A stretch of DNA of 64,000 nt, taken from the NCBI GenBank assembly GCA_949987565.1, contig OX465112.1, positions 10,804,536-10,868,535 on the forward strand. The letters run 5' to 3'. Each line of letters begins with the position of its first letter. Within the stretch, counting starts at the first letter, position 1. This DNA is from Luidia sarsii (Eukaryota; Echinodermata; Asteroidea; Paxillosida; Luidiidae). The position numbers and the translations under genes are program-made. Below are positions 39,600 to 51,900 of the stretch, piece after piece. Below the pieces are notes generated by a model. That model worked only from the letters and a program-made list of their open reading frames with translations, did no database searches and was not told the DNA's origin.

Positions 39600-39785
39600 T
39601 TGGCCCAATTTTGGACATGTTCGACAGGTCCGCTCCTGTCGGAATTTTCAGTTTTTGACCCAAAATTTGTTTTCCCAGATTTCTTGGAAAATGACTCCTC
39701 AGGTATCTCAGAACCCTCTGACACGGATCGGACTTTCAGTAGACCAGTTGAAGTCATTTTTGGCCCCCTGAAAAAAACTTAAGTT
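39600..39785 (+). repeat. I/K hybrid monomer, third occurrence
   Basis: It has the same composition and neighbours as the hybrids at 18763 and 36622. It lies in the short copy of the large dispersed duplication, at the position expected from the long copy. Confidence 0.83.
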
Positions 39786-42700
39786 TTGGCCCAATTTTGG
39801 ACATGTTCGACAGGTCCGCTCCTGTCGGAATTTTCAGTTTTTGACTCAAAATCAGTTTTCCCAGATTTCTCTGAAAATGACTCCTCAGGTATCTGAGAAC
39901 CCTCTGACACGGATCGGACTTTCGGTAGACCAGTTGAAGTCATTTTTGGCCCCCTGAAAAAAACTTAAGTTTTGGCCCAATTTTGGACATGTTCGACAGG
40001 TCCGCTCCTGTCAGAATTTTCAGTTTTTGACCCAAAATCAGTTTTCCCAGATTTCTTGGAAAATGACTCCTCAGGTATCTCAGAACCCTCTGACACGGAT
40101 CGGACTTTCGGTAGACCAGTTGAAGTCATTTTTGGCCCCCTGAAAAAAACTTGAGTTTTGGCCCAATTTTGGACATGTTCGACAGGTCCGCTCCTGTCGG
40201 AATTTTCAGTTTTTGACCCAAAATCAGTTTTCCCTGATTTCTTGGAAAATGACTCTTCAGGTATCTGAGAACCCTCTGACACGGATCGGACTTTCGGTAG
40301 ACCAGTTGAAGTCATTTTTGGCCCCCTGAAAAAAACTTGAGTTTTGGCCCAATTTTGGACATGTTCGACAGGTCCGCTCCTGTCGGAATTTTCAGTTTTT
40401 GACCCAAAATCAGTTTTCCCAGATTTGTTGGAAAATGACTCCTCAGGTATCTCAGAACCCTCTGACACAGATCTGACTTTCGGTAGACCAGTTGAAGTCA
40501 TTTTTGGCCCCCTGAAAAAAACTTAAGTTTTGGCCCAATTTTGGACATGTTCGACAGGTCCGCTCCTGTCGGAATTTTCAGTTTTTGACCCAAAATCAGT
40601 TTTCCCAGATTTCTTGGAAAATGACTCCTCAGGTATCTGAGAACCCTCTGACACGGATCGGATTTTCGGTAGACCAGTTGAAGTCATTTTTGGCCCCCTG
40701 AAAAAAACTTGAGTTTTGGCCCAATTTTGGACATGTTCGACAGGTCCGCTCCTGTCGGAATTTTCAGTTTTTGACCCGAAATCAGTTTTCCCAGATTTCT
40801 TGGAAAATGACTCCTCAGGTATCTCAGAACCCTCTGACACGGATGGGACTTTCGGTAGACTAGTTGAAGTCATTTTTGGCCCCCTGAAAAAAACTTGAGT
40901 TTTGGCCCAATTTTGGACATGTTCGACAGGTCCGCTCCTGTCGGAATTTTCAGTTTTTGACCCAAAATCAGTTTTCCCAGATTTCTCTGAAAATGACTCC
41001 TCAGGTATCTGAGAACCCTCTGACACGGATCGGACTTTCGGTAGACCAGTTGAAGTCATTTTTGGCCCCCTGAAAAAAACTTGAGTTTTGGCCCAATTTT
41101 GGACATGTTCGACAGGTCCGCTCCTGTCGGAATTTTCAGTTTTTGACCCAAAATCAGTTTTCCTAGATTTCTTGGAAAATGACTCCTCAGGTATCTCAGA
41201 ACCCTCTGACACGGATCGGACTTTCGGTAGACCAGTTGAAGTCATTTTTGGCCCCCTGAAAAAAACTTAAGTTTTGGCCCAATTTTGGACATGTTCGACA
41301 GGTCCGCTCCTGTCGGAATTTTCAGTTTTTGACCCAAAATCAGTTTTCCCAGATTTCTCTGAAAATGACTCCTCAGGTATCTGAGAACCCTCTGACACGG
41401 ATGGGACTTTCGGTAGACCAGTTGAAGTCATTTTTGGCCCCCTGAAAAAAACTTGAGTTTTGGCCCAATTTTGGACATGTTCGACAGGTCCGCTCCTGTC
41501 GGAATTTTCAGTTTTTGACCCAAAATTTGTTTTCCCAGATTTCTTGGAAAATGACTCCTCAGGTATCTGAGAACCCTCTGACACGGATCGGACTTTCGGT
41601 AGACCAGTTGAAGTCATTTTTGGCCCCCTGAAAAAAACTTGAGTTTTGGCCCAATTTTGGACATGTTCGACAGGTCCGCTCCTGTCGGAATTTTCACTTT
41701 TTGACCCAAAATCAGTTTTCCCAGATTTCTCTGAAAATGACTCCTCAGGTATCTGAGAACCCTCTGACACGGATCGGACTTTCGGTAGACCAGTTGAAGT
41801 CATTTTTGGCCCCCTGAAAAAAACTTGAGTTTTGGCCCAATTTTGGACATGTTCGACAGGTCCGCTCCTGTCGGAATTTTCAGTTTTTGACCCAAAATCA
41901 GTTTTCCTAGATTTCTTGGAAAATGACTCCTCAGGTATCTCAGAACCCTCTGACACGGATCGGACTTTCAGTAGACCAGTTGAAGTCATTTTTGGCCCCC
42001 TGAAAAAAACTTAAGTTTTGGCCCAATTTTGGACATGTTCGACAGGTCCGCTCCTGTCGGAATTTTCAGTTTTTGACCCAAAATCAGTTTTCCCTGATTT
42101 CTTGGAAAATGACTCTTCAGGTATCTGAGAACCCTCTGACACGGATCGGACTTTCGGTAGACCAGTTGAAGTCATTTTTGGCCCCCTGAAAAAAACTTGA
42201 GTTTTGGCCCAATTTTGGACATGTTCGACAGGTCCGCTCCTGTCGGAATTTTCAGTTTTTGACCCAAAATCAGTTTTCCCAGATTTGTTGGAAAATGACT
42301 CCTCAGGTATCTCAGAACCCTCTGACACAGATCTGACTTTCGGTAGACCAGTTGAAGTCATTTTTGGCCCCCTGAAAAAAACTTGAGTTTTGGCCCAATT
42401 TTGGACATGTTCGACAGGTCCGCTCCTGTCGGAATTTTCAGTTTTTGACCCAAAATCAGTTTTCCCAGATTTCTTGGAAAATGACTCCTCAGGTATCTGA
42501 GAACCCTCTGACACGGATCGGATTTTCGGTAGACCAGTTGAAGTCATTTTTGGCCCCCTGAAAAAAACTTGAGTTTTGGCCCAATTTTGGACATGTTCGA
42601 CAGGTCCGCTCCTGTCGGAATTTTCAGTTTTTGACCCGAAATCAGTTTTCCCAGATTTCTTGGAAAATGACTCCTCAGGTATCTCAGAACCCTCTGACAC

Positions 42701-43133
42701 GGATGGGACTTTCGGTAGACTAGTTGAAGTCATTTTTGGCCCCCTGAAAAAAACTTGAGTTTTGGCCCAATTTTGGACATGTTCGACAGGTCCGCTCCTG
42801 TCGGAATTTTCAGTTTTTGACCCAAAATCAGTTTTCCCAGATTTCTCTGAAAATGACTCCTCAGGTATCTGAGAACCCTCTGACACGGATCGGACTTTCG
42901 GTAGACCAGTTGAAGTCATTTTTGGCCCCCTGAAAAAAACTTGAGTTTTGGCCCAATTTTGGACATGTTCGACAGGTCCGCTCCTGTCGGAATTTTCAGT
43001 TTTTGACCCAAAATCAGTTTTCCTAGATTTCTTGGAAAATGACTCCTCAGGTATCTCAGAACCCCCTGACACGGATCGGACTTTCGGTAGACCAGTTGAA
43101 GTCATTTTTGGCCCCCTGAAAAAAACTTAAGTT

Positions 43134-45365
43134 TTGGCCCAATTTTGGACATGTTCGACAGGTCCGCTCCTGTCGGAATTTTCAGTTTTTGACCCAAAAT
43201 CAGTTTTCCCAGATTTCTCTGAAAATGACTCCTCAGGTATCTGAGAACCCTCTGACACGGATGGGACTTTCGGTAGACCAGTTGAAGTCATTTTTGGCCC
43301 CCTGAAAAAAAACTTGAGTTTTGGCCCAATTTTGGACATGTTCGACAGGTCCGCTCCTGTCGGAATTTTCAGTTTTTGACCCAAAATTTGTTTTCCCAGA
43401 TTTCTTGGAAAATGACTCCTCAGGTATCTGAGAACCCTCTGACACGGATCGGACTTTCGGTAGACCAGTTGAAGTCATTTTTGGCCCCCTGAAAAAAACT
43501 TGAGTTTTGGCCCAATTTTGGACATGTTCGACAGGTCCGCTCCTGTCGGAATTTTCACTTTTTGACCCAAAATCAGTTTTCCCAGATTTCTCTGAAAATG
43601 ACTCCTCAGGTATCTGAGAACCCTCTGACACGGATCGGACTTTCGGTAGACCAGTTGAAGTCATTTTTGGCCCCCTGAAAAAAACTTGAGTTTTGGCCCA
43701 ATTTTGGACATGTTCGACAGGTCCGCTCCTGTCGGAATTTTCAGTTTTTGACCCAAAATCAGTTTTCCTAGATTTCTTGGAAAATGACTCCTCAGGTATC
43801 TCAGAACCCTCTGACACGGATCGGACTTTCAGTAGACCAGTTGAAGTCATTTTTGGCCCCCTGAAAAAAACTTAAGTTTTGGCCCAATTTTGGACATGTT
43901 CGACAGGTCCGCTCCTGTCGGAATTTTCAGTTTTTGACTCAAAATCAGTTTTCCCAGATTTCTCTGAGAATGACTCCTCAGGTATCTGAGAACCCTCTGA
44001 CACGGATCGGACTTTCGGTAGACCAGTTGAAGTCATTTTTGGCCCCCTGAAAAAAACTTAAGTTTTGGCCCAATTTTGGACATGTTCGACAGGTCCGCTC
44101 CTGTCAGAATTTTCAGTTTTTGACCCAAAATCAGTTTTCCCAGATTTCTTGGAAAATGACTCCTCAGGTATCTCAGAACCCTCTGACACGGATCGGACTT
44201 TCGGTAGACCAGTTGAAGTCATTTTTGGCCCCCTGAAAAAAACTTGAGTTTTGGCCCAATTTTGGACATGTTCGACAGGTCCGCTCCTGTCGGAATTTTC
44301 AGTTTTTGACCCAAAATCAGTTTTCCCTGATTTCTTGGAAAATGACTCTTCAGGTATCTGAGAACCCTCTGACACGGATCGGACTTTCGGTAGACCAGTT
44401 GAAGTCATTTTTGGCCCCCTGAAAAAAACTTGAGTTTTGGCCCAATTTTGGACATGTTCGACAGGTCCGCTCCTGTCGGAATTTTCAGTTTTTGACCCAA
44501 AATCAGTTTTCCCAGATTTGTTGGAAAATGACTCCTCAGGTATCTCAGAACCCTCTGACACAGATCTGACTTTCGGTAGACCAGTTGAAGTCATTTTTGG
44601 CCCCCTGAAAAAAACTTAAGTTTTGGCCCAATTTTGGACATGTTCGACAGGTCCGCTCCTGTCGGAATTTTCAGTTTTTGACCCAAAATCAGTTTTCCCA
44701 GATTTCTTGGAAAATGACTCCTCAGGTATCTGAGAACCCTCTGACACGGATCGGATTTTCGGTAGACCAGTTGAAGTCATTTTTGGCCCCCTGAAAAAAA
44801 CTTGAGTTTTGGCCCAATTTTGGACATGTTCGACAGGTCCGCTCCTGTCGGAATTTTCAGTTTTTGACCCGAAATCAGTTTTCCCAGATTTCTTGGAAAA
44901 TGACTCCTCAGGTATCTCAGAACCCTCTGACACGGATGGGACTTTCGGTAGACTAGTTGAAGTCATTTTTGGCCCCCTGAAAAAAACTTGAGTTTTGGCC
45001 CAATTTTGGACATGTTCGACAGGTCCGCTCCTGTCGGAATTTTCAGTTTTTGACCCAAAATCAGTTTTCCCAGATTTCTCTGAAAATGACTCCTCAGGTA
45101 TCTGAGAACCCTCTGACACGGATCGGACTTTCGGTAGACCAGTTGAAGTCATTTTTGGCCCCCTGAAAAAAACTTGAGTTTTGGCCCAATTTTGGACATG
45201 TTCGACAGGTCCGCTCCTGTCGGAATTTTCAGTTTTTGACCCAAAATCAGTTTTCCTAGATTTCTTGGAAAATGACTCCTCAGGTATCTCAGAACCCTCT
45301 GACACGGATCGGACTTTCGGTAGACCAGTTGAAGTCATTTTTGGCCCCTGAAAAAAACTTAAGTT
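43134..45365 (+). repeat. Complete 12-monomer HOR, copy 2
   Basis: This has the same order and length as the unit 17302 bp upstream: H (43134), I, J, K (43693), L (43879), A (44065), B, C (44437), D, E (44809), F, G (45181, 185 bp). The only difference I found by eye is in L, which reads CTCTGAGAATG near 43965 where the upstream copy has CTCTGAAAATG. Both copies carry the 185-bp G monomer with one C missing from GGCCCCCTG. Confidence 0.85.
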
Positions 45366-46109
45366 TTGGCCCAATTTTGGACATGTTCGACAGGTCCGCT
45401 CCTGTCGGAATTTTCAGTTTTTGACCCAAAATCAGTTTTCCCAGATTTCTCTGAAAATGACTCCTCAGGTATCTGAGAACCCTCTGACACGGATGGGACT
45501 TTCGGTAGACCAGTTGAAGTCATTTTTGGCCCCCTGAAAAAAACTTGAGTTTTGGCCCAATTTTGGACATGTTCGACAGGTCCGCTCCTGTCGGAATTTT
45601 CAGTTTTTGACCCAAAATTTGTTTTCCCAGATTTCTTGGAAAATGACTCCTCAGGTATCTGAGAACCCTCTGACACGGATCGGACTTTCGGTAGACCAGT
45701 TGAAGTCATTTTTGGCCCCCTGAAAAAAACTTGAGTTTTGGCCCAATTTTGGACATGTTCGACAGGTCCGCTCCTGTCGGAATTTTCATTTTTTGACCCA
45801 AAATCAGTTTTCCCAGATTTCTCTGAAAATGACTCCTCAGGTATCTGAGAACCCTCTGACACGGATCGGACTTTCGGTAGACCAGTTGAAGTCATTTTTG
45901 GCCCCCTGAAAAAAACTTGAGTTTTGGCCCAATTTTGGACATGTTCGACAGGTCCGCTCCTGTCGGAATTTTCAGTTTTTGACCCAAAATCAGTTTTCCT
46001 AGATTTCTTGGAAAATGACTCCTCAGGTATCTCAGAACCCTCTGACACGGATCGGACTTTCAGTAGACCAGTTGAAGTCATTTTTGGCCCCCTGAAAAAA
46101 ACTTAAGTT

Positions 46110-46296
46110 TTGGCCCAATTTTGGACATGTTCGACAGGTCCGCTCCTGTCGGAATTTTCAGTTTTTGACTCAAAATCAGTTTTCCCAGATTTCTCTGAAA
46201 ATGACTCCTCAGGTATCTGAGAACCCTCTGACACGGATGGGACTTTCGGTAGACCAGTTGAAGTCATTTTTGGCCCCCTGAAAAAAAACTTGAGTT
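46110..46296 (+). repeat. L/H hybrid monomer at the domain II/III boundary
   Basis: It begins as L (GACTCAAAAT) and ends as H (ATGGGAC and an eighth A, 187 bp). It follows K and precedes I, so the exchange skipped A to G. It is the last event before the array changes to M, N, O and P monomers at 46483. Confidence 0.8.
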
Positions 46297-48901
46297 TTGG
46301 CCCAATTTTGGACATGTTCGACAGGTCCGCTCCTGTCGGAATTTTCAGTTTTTGACCCAAAATTTGTTTTCCCAGATTTCTTGGAAAATGACTCCTCAGG
46401 TATCTGAGAACCCTCTGACACGGATCGGACTTTCGGTAGACCAGTTGAAGTCATTTTTGGCCCCCTGAAAAAAACTTGAGTTTTGGCCCAATTTTGGACA
46501 TGTTCGACAGGTCCGCTCCTGTCGGAATTTTCACTTTTTGACCCAAAATCAGTTTTCCAAGATTTCTCTGAAAATGACTCCTCAGGTATCTGAGAACCCT
46601 CTGACACGGATCGGACTTTCGGTAGACCAGTTGAAGTCATTTTTGGCCCCCTGAAAAAAACTTAAGTTTTGGCCCAATTTTGGACATGTTCGACAGGTCC
46701 GCTCCTGTCGGAATTTTCAGTTTTTGACCCAAAATCAGTTTTTCCAGATTTCTCTGAAAATGACTCTTCAGGTATCTGAGAACCCTCTGACACGGATCGG
46801 ACTTTCGGTAGACCAGTTGAAGTCATTATTGGCCCCCTTAAAAAAACTTAAGTTTTGGCCCAATTTTGGACATGTTCGACAGGTCCGCTCCTGTCGGAAT
46901 TTTCAGTTTTTGACCCAAAATCAGTTTTCCCAGATTTGTTGGAAAATGACTCCTCAGGTATCTCAGAACCCTCTGACACGGATCGGACTTTCGGTAGACC
47001 AGTTGAAGTCATTTTTGGCCCCCTGAAAAAAACTTAAGTTTTGGCCCAATTTTGGACATGTTCGACAGGTCCGCTCCTGTCGGAATTTTCAGTTTTTGAC
47101 CCAAAATCAGTTTTCCCAGATTTCTTGGAAAATGACTCCTCAGGTATCCGAGAACCCTCTGACACGGATGGGACTTTCGGTAGACTAGTTGAAGTCATTT
47201 TTGGCCCCCTGAAAAAAACTTGAGTTTTGGCCCAATTTTGGACATGTTCGACAGGTCCGCTCCTGTCGGAATTTTCAGTTTTTGACCCAAAATCAGTTTT
47301 CCCAGATTTCTCTGAAAATGACTCCTCAGGTATCTGAGAACCCTCTGACACGGATCGGACTTTCGGTAGACCAGTTGAAGTCATTTTTGGCCCCCTGAAA
47401 AAAACTTGAGTTTTGGCCCAATTTTGGACATGTTCGACAGGTCCGCTCCTGTCGGAATTTTCAGTTTTTGACCCAAAATCAGTTTTCCTAGATTTCTTGG
47501 AAAATGACTCCTCAGGTATCTCAGAACCCCCTGACACGGATCGGACTTTCGGTAGACCAGTTGAAGTCATTTTTGGCCCCCTGAAAAAAACTTAAGTTTT
47601 GGCCCAATTTTGGACATGTTCGACAGGTCCGCTCCTGTCGGAATTTTCAGTTTTTGACCCAAAATCAGTTTTCCCAGATTTCTCTGAAAATGACTCCTCA
47701 GGTATCTGAGAACCCTCTGACACGGATGGGACTTTCGGTAGACCAGTTGAAGTCATTTTTGGCCCCCTGAAAAAAAACTTGAGTTTTGGCCCAATTTTGG
47801 ACATGTTCGACAGGTCCGCTCCTGTCGGAATTTTCAGTTTTTGACCCAAAATTTGTTTTCCCAGATTTCTTGGAAAATGACTCCTCAGGTATCTGAGAAC
47901 CCTCTGACACGGATCGGACTTTCGGTAGACCAGTTGAAGTCATTTTTGGCCCCCTGAAAAAAACTTGAGTTTTGGCCCAATTTTGGACATGTTCGACAGG
48001 TCCGCTCCTGTCAGAATTTTCAGTTTTTGACCCAAAATCAGTTTTCCCAGATTTCTTGGAAAATGACTCCTCAGGTATCTCAGAACCCTCTGACACGGAT
48101 CGGACTTTCGGTAGACCAGTTGAAGTCATTTTTGGCCCCCTGAAAAAAACTTGAGTTTTGGCCCAATTTTGGACATGTTCGACAGGTCCGCTCCTGTCGG
48201 AATTTTCAGTTTTTGACCCAAAATCAGTTTTCCCTGATTTCTTGGAAAATGACTCTTCAGGTATCTGAGAACCCTCTGACACGGATCGGACTTTCGGTAG
48301 ACCAGTTGAAGTCATTTTTGGCCCCCTGAAAAAAACTTGAGTTTTGGCCCAATTTTGGACATGTTCGACAGGTCCGCTCCTGTCGGAATTTTCAGTTTTT
48401 GACCCAAAATCAGTTTTTCCAGATTTCTCTGAAAATGACTCTTCAGGTATCTGAGAACCCTCTGACATGGATCGGACTTTCGGTAGACCAGTTGAAGTCA
48501 TTATTGGCCCCCTTAAAAAAACTTAAGTTTTGGCCCAATTTTGGACATGTTCGACAGGTCCGCTCCTGTCGGAATTTTCAGTTTTTGACCCAAAATCAGT
48601 TTTCCCAGATTTGTTGGAAAATGACTCCTCAGGTATCTCAGAACCCTCTGACACGGATCGGACTTTCGGTAGACCAGTTGAAGTCATTTTTGGCCCCCTG
48701 AAAAAAACTTAAGTTTTGGCCCAATTTTGGACATGTTCGACAGGTCCGCTCCTGTCGGAATTTTCAGTTTTTGACCCAAAATTTGTTTTCCCAGATTTCT
48801 TGGAAAATGACTCCTCAGGTATCTGAGAACCCTCTGACACGGATCGGACTTTCGGTAGACCAGTTGAAGTCATTTTTGGCCCCCTGAAAAAAACTTGAGT
48901 T

Positions 48902-51900
48902 TTGGCCCAATTTTGGACATGTTCGACAGGTCCGCTCCTGTCAGAATTTTCAGTTTTTGACCCAAAATCAGTTTTCCCAGATTTCTTGGAAAATGACTCC
49001 TCAGGTATCTCAGAACCCTCTGACACGGATCGGACTTTCGGTAGACCAGTTGAAGTCATTTTTGGCCCCCTGAAAAAAACTTGAGTTTTGGCCCAATTTT
49101 GGACATGTTCGACAGGTCCGCTCCTGTCGGAATTTTCAGTTTTTGACCCAAAATCAGTTTTCCCTGATTTCTTGGAAAATGACTCTTCAGGTATCTGAGA
49201 ACCCTCTGACACGGATCGGACTTTCGGTAGACCAGTTGAAGTCATTTTTGGCCCCCTGAAAAAAACTTGAGTTTTGGCCCAATTTTGGACATGTTCGACA
49301 GGTCCGCTCCTGTCGGAATTTTCAGTTTTTGACCCAAAATCAGTTTTTCCAGATTTCTCTGAAAATGACTCTTCAGGTATCTGAGAACCCTCTGACATGG
49401 ATCGGACTTTCGGTAGACCAGTTGAAGTCATTATTGGCCCCCTTAAAAAAACTTAAGTTTTGGCCCAATTTTGGACATGTTCGACAGGTCCGCTCCTGTC
49501 GGAATTTTCAGTTTTTGACCCAAAATCAGTTTTCCCAGATTTGTTGGAAAATGACTCCTCAGGTATCTCAGAACCCTCTGACACGGATCGGACTTTCGGT
49601 AGACCAGTTGAAGTCATTTTTGGCCCCCTGAAAAAAACTTAAGTTTTGGCCCAATTTTGGACATGTTCGACAGGTCCGCTCCTGTCGGAATTTTCAGTTT
49701 TTGACCCAAAATCAGTTTTCCCAGATTTCTTGGAAAATGACTCCTCAGGTATCCGAGAACCCTCTGACACGGATGGGACTTTCGGTAGACTAGTTGAAGT
49801 CATTTTTGGCCCCCTGAAAAAAACTTGAGTTTTGGCCCAATTTTGGACATGTTCGACAGGTCCGCTCCTGTCGGAATTTTCAGTTTTTGACCCAAAATCA
49901 GTTTTCCCAGATTTCTCTGAAAATGACTCCTCAGGTATCTGAGAACCCTCTGACACGGATCGGACTTTCGGTAGACCAGTTGAAGTCATTTTTGGCCCCC
50001 TGAAAAAAACTTAAGTTTTGGCCCAATTTTGGACATGTTCGACAGGTCCGCTCCTGTCGGAATTTTCAGTTTTTGACCCAAAATCAGTTTTTCCAGATTT
50101 CTCTGAAAATGACTCTTCAGGTATCTGAGAACCCTCTGACACGGATCGGACTTTCGGTAGACCAGTTGAAGTCATTATTGGCCCCCTTAAAAAAACTTAA
50201 GTTTTGGCCCAATTTTGGACATGTTCGACAGGTCCGCTCCTGTCGGAATTTTCAGTTTTTGACCCAAAATCAGTTTTCCCAGATTTGTTGGAAAATGACT
50301 CCTCAGGTATCTCAGAACCCTCTGACACGGATCGGACTTTCGGTAGACCAGTTGAAGTCATTTTTGGCCCCCTGAAAAAAACTTAAGTTTTGGCCCAATT
50401 TTGGACATGTTCGACAGGTCCGCTCCTGTCGGAATTTTCAGTTTTTGACCCAAAATCAGTTTTCCCAGATTTCTTGGAAAATGACTCCTCAGGTATCCGA
50501 GAACCCTCTGACACGGATGGGACTTTCGGTAGACTAGTTGAAGTCATTTTTGGCCCCCTGAAAAAAACTTGAGTTTTGGCCCAATTTTGGACATGTTCGA
50601 CAGGTCCGCTCCTGTCGGAATTTTCAGTTTTTGACCCAAAATCAGTTTTCCCAGATTTCTCTGAAAATGACTCCTCAGGTATCTGAGAACCCTCTGACAC
50701 GGATCGGACTTTCGGTAGACCAGTTGAAGTCATTTTTGGCCCCCTGAAAAAAACTTGAGTTTTGGCCCAATTTTGGACATGTTCGACAGGTCCGCTCCTG
50801 TCAGAATTTTCAGTTTTTGACCCAAAATCAGTTTTCCCAGATTTCTTGGAAAATGACTCCTCAGGTATCTCAGAACCCTCTGACACGGATCGGACTTTCG
50901 GTAGACCAGTTGAAGTCATTTTTGGCCCCCTGAAAAAAACTTGAGTTTTGGCCCAATTTTGGACATGTTCGACAGGTCCGCTCCTGTCGGAATTTTCAGT
51001 TTTTGACCCAAAATCAGTTTTCCCTGATTTCTTGGAAAATGACTCTTCAGGTATCTGAGAACCCTCTGACACGGATCGGACTTTCGGTAGACCAGTTGAA
51101 GTCATTTTTGGCCCCCTGAAAAAAACTTGAGTTTTGGCCCAATTTTGGACATGTTCGACAGGTCCGCTCCTGTCGGAATTTTCAGTTTTTGACCCAAAAT
51201 CAGTTTTTCCAGATTTCTCTGAAAATGACTCTTCAGGTATCTGAGAACCCTCTGACATGGATCGGACTTTCGGTAGACCAGTTGAAGTCATTATTGGCCC
51301 CCTTAAAAAAACTTAAGTTTTGGCCCAATTTTGGACATGTTCGACAGGTCCGCTCCTGTCGGAATTTTCAGTTTTTGACCCAAAATCAGTTTTCCCAGAT
51401 TTGTTGGAAAATGACTCCTCAGGTATCTCAGAACCCTCTGACACGGATCGGACTTTCGGTAGACCAGTTGAAGTCATTTTTGGCCCCCTGAAAAAAACTT
51501 AAGTTTTGGCCCAATTTTGGACATGTTCGACAGGTCCGCTCCTGTCGGAATTTTCAGTTTTTGACCCAAAATCAGTTTTCCCAGATTTCTTGGAAAATGA
51601 CTCCTCAGGTATCCGAGAACCCTCTGACACGGATGGGACTTTCGGTAGACTAGTTGAAGTCATTTTTGGCCCCCTGAAAAAAACTTGAGTTTTGGCCCAA
51701 TTTTGGACATGTTCGACAGGTCCGCTCCTGTCGGAATTTTCAGTTTTTGACCCAAAATCAGTTTTCCCAGATTTCTCTGAAAATGACTCCTCAGGTATCT
51801 GAGAACCCTCTGACACGGATCGGACTTTCGGTAGACCAGTTGAAGTCATTTTTGGCCCCCTGAAAAAAACTTGAGTTTTGGCCCAATTTTGGACATGTTC

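Larger units (their letters stand above)
39227..46109 (+). repeat. Dispersed duplication, short copy (6883 bp)
   Basis: This is the counterpart of 18390-28807 without the two internal tandem duplications. It runs from G (39227), H and the I/K hybrid (39600), through L, A to G, H, I, J, K, B to L, A to G and H to K (45924). It shares the I/K hybrid, the 185-bp G and CATTTTTTGACC in J with the other block. It has one private change seen by eye, in L near 43965. Confidence 0.83.
10199..46482 (+). repeat. Domain II: A-to-L higher-order repeat block
   Basis: Twelve monomer variants recur in cyclic order. A has CCTGTCAGAA and CTCAG at 109-113. B has CCCTGA and GACTCTTCA. C has TTTGTTGG and CACAGATCTGAC. 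D has ATCGGATTTT. E has GACCCGAAAT, ATGGGAC and GACTAGT. F has TTTCTCTG and ATCGGAC. G has CCTAGA and usually ACCCCCTG. H has TTTCTCTG, ATGGGAC and usually an eighth A (187 bp). I has AAAATTTG. J has CACTTTTT with CCCAGA. K has CCTAGA and TTTCAGTAG. L has GACTCAAAAT. Most units lack one or more members, but the order is kept. The first unit (10199) still starts with domain-I-like M and N monomers. Successive units are near-identical, so recent homogenisation is likely. Confidence 0.88.
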
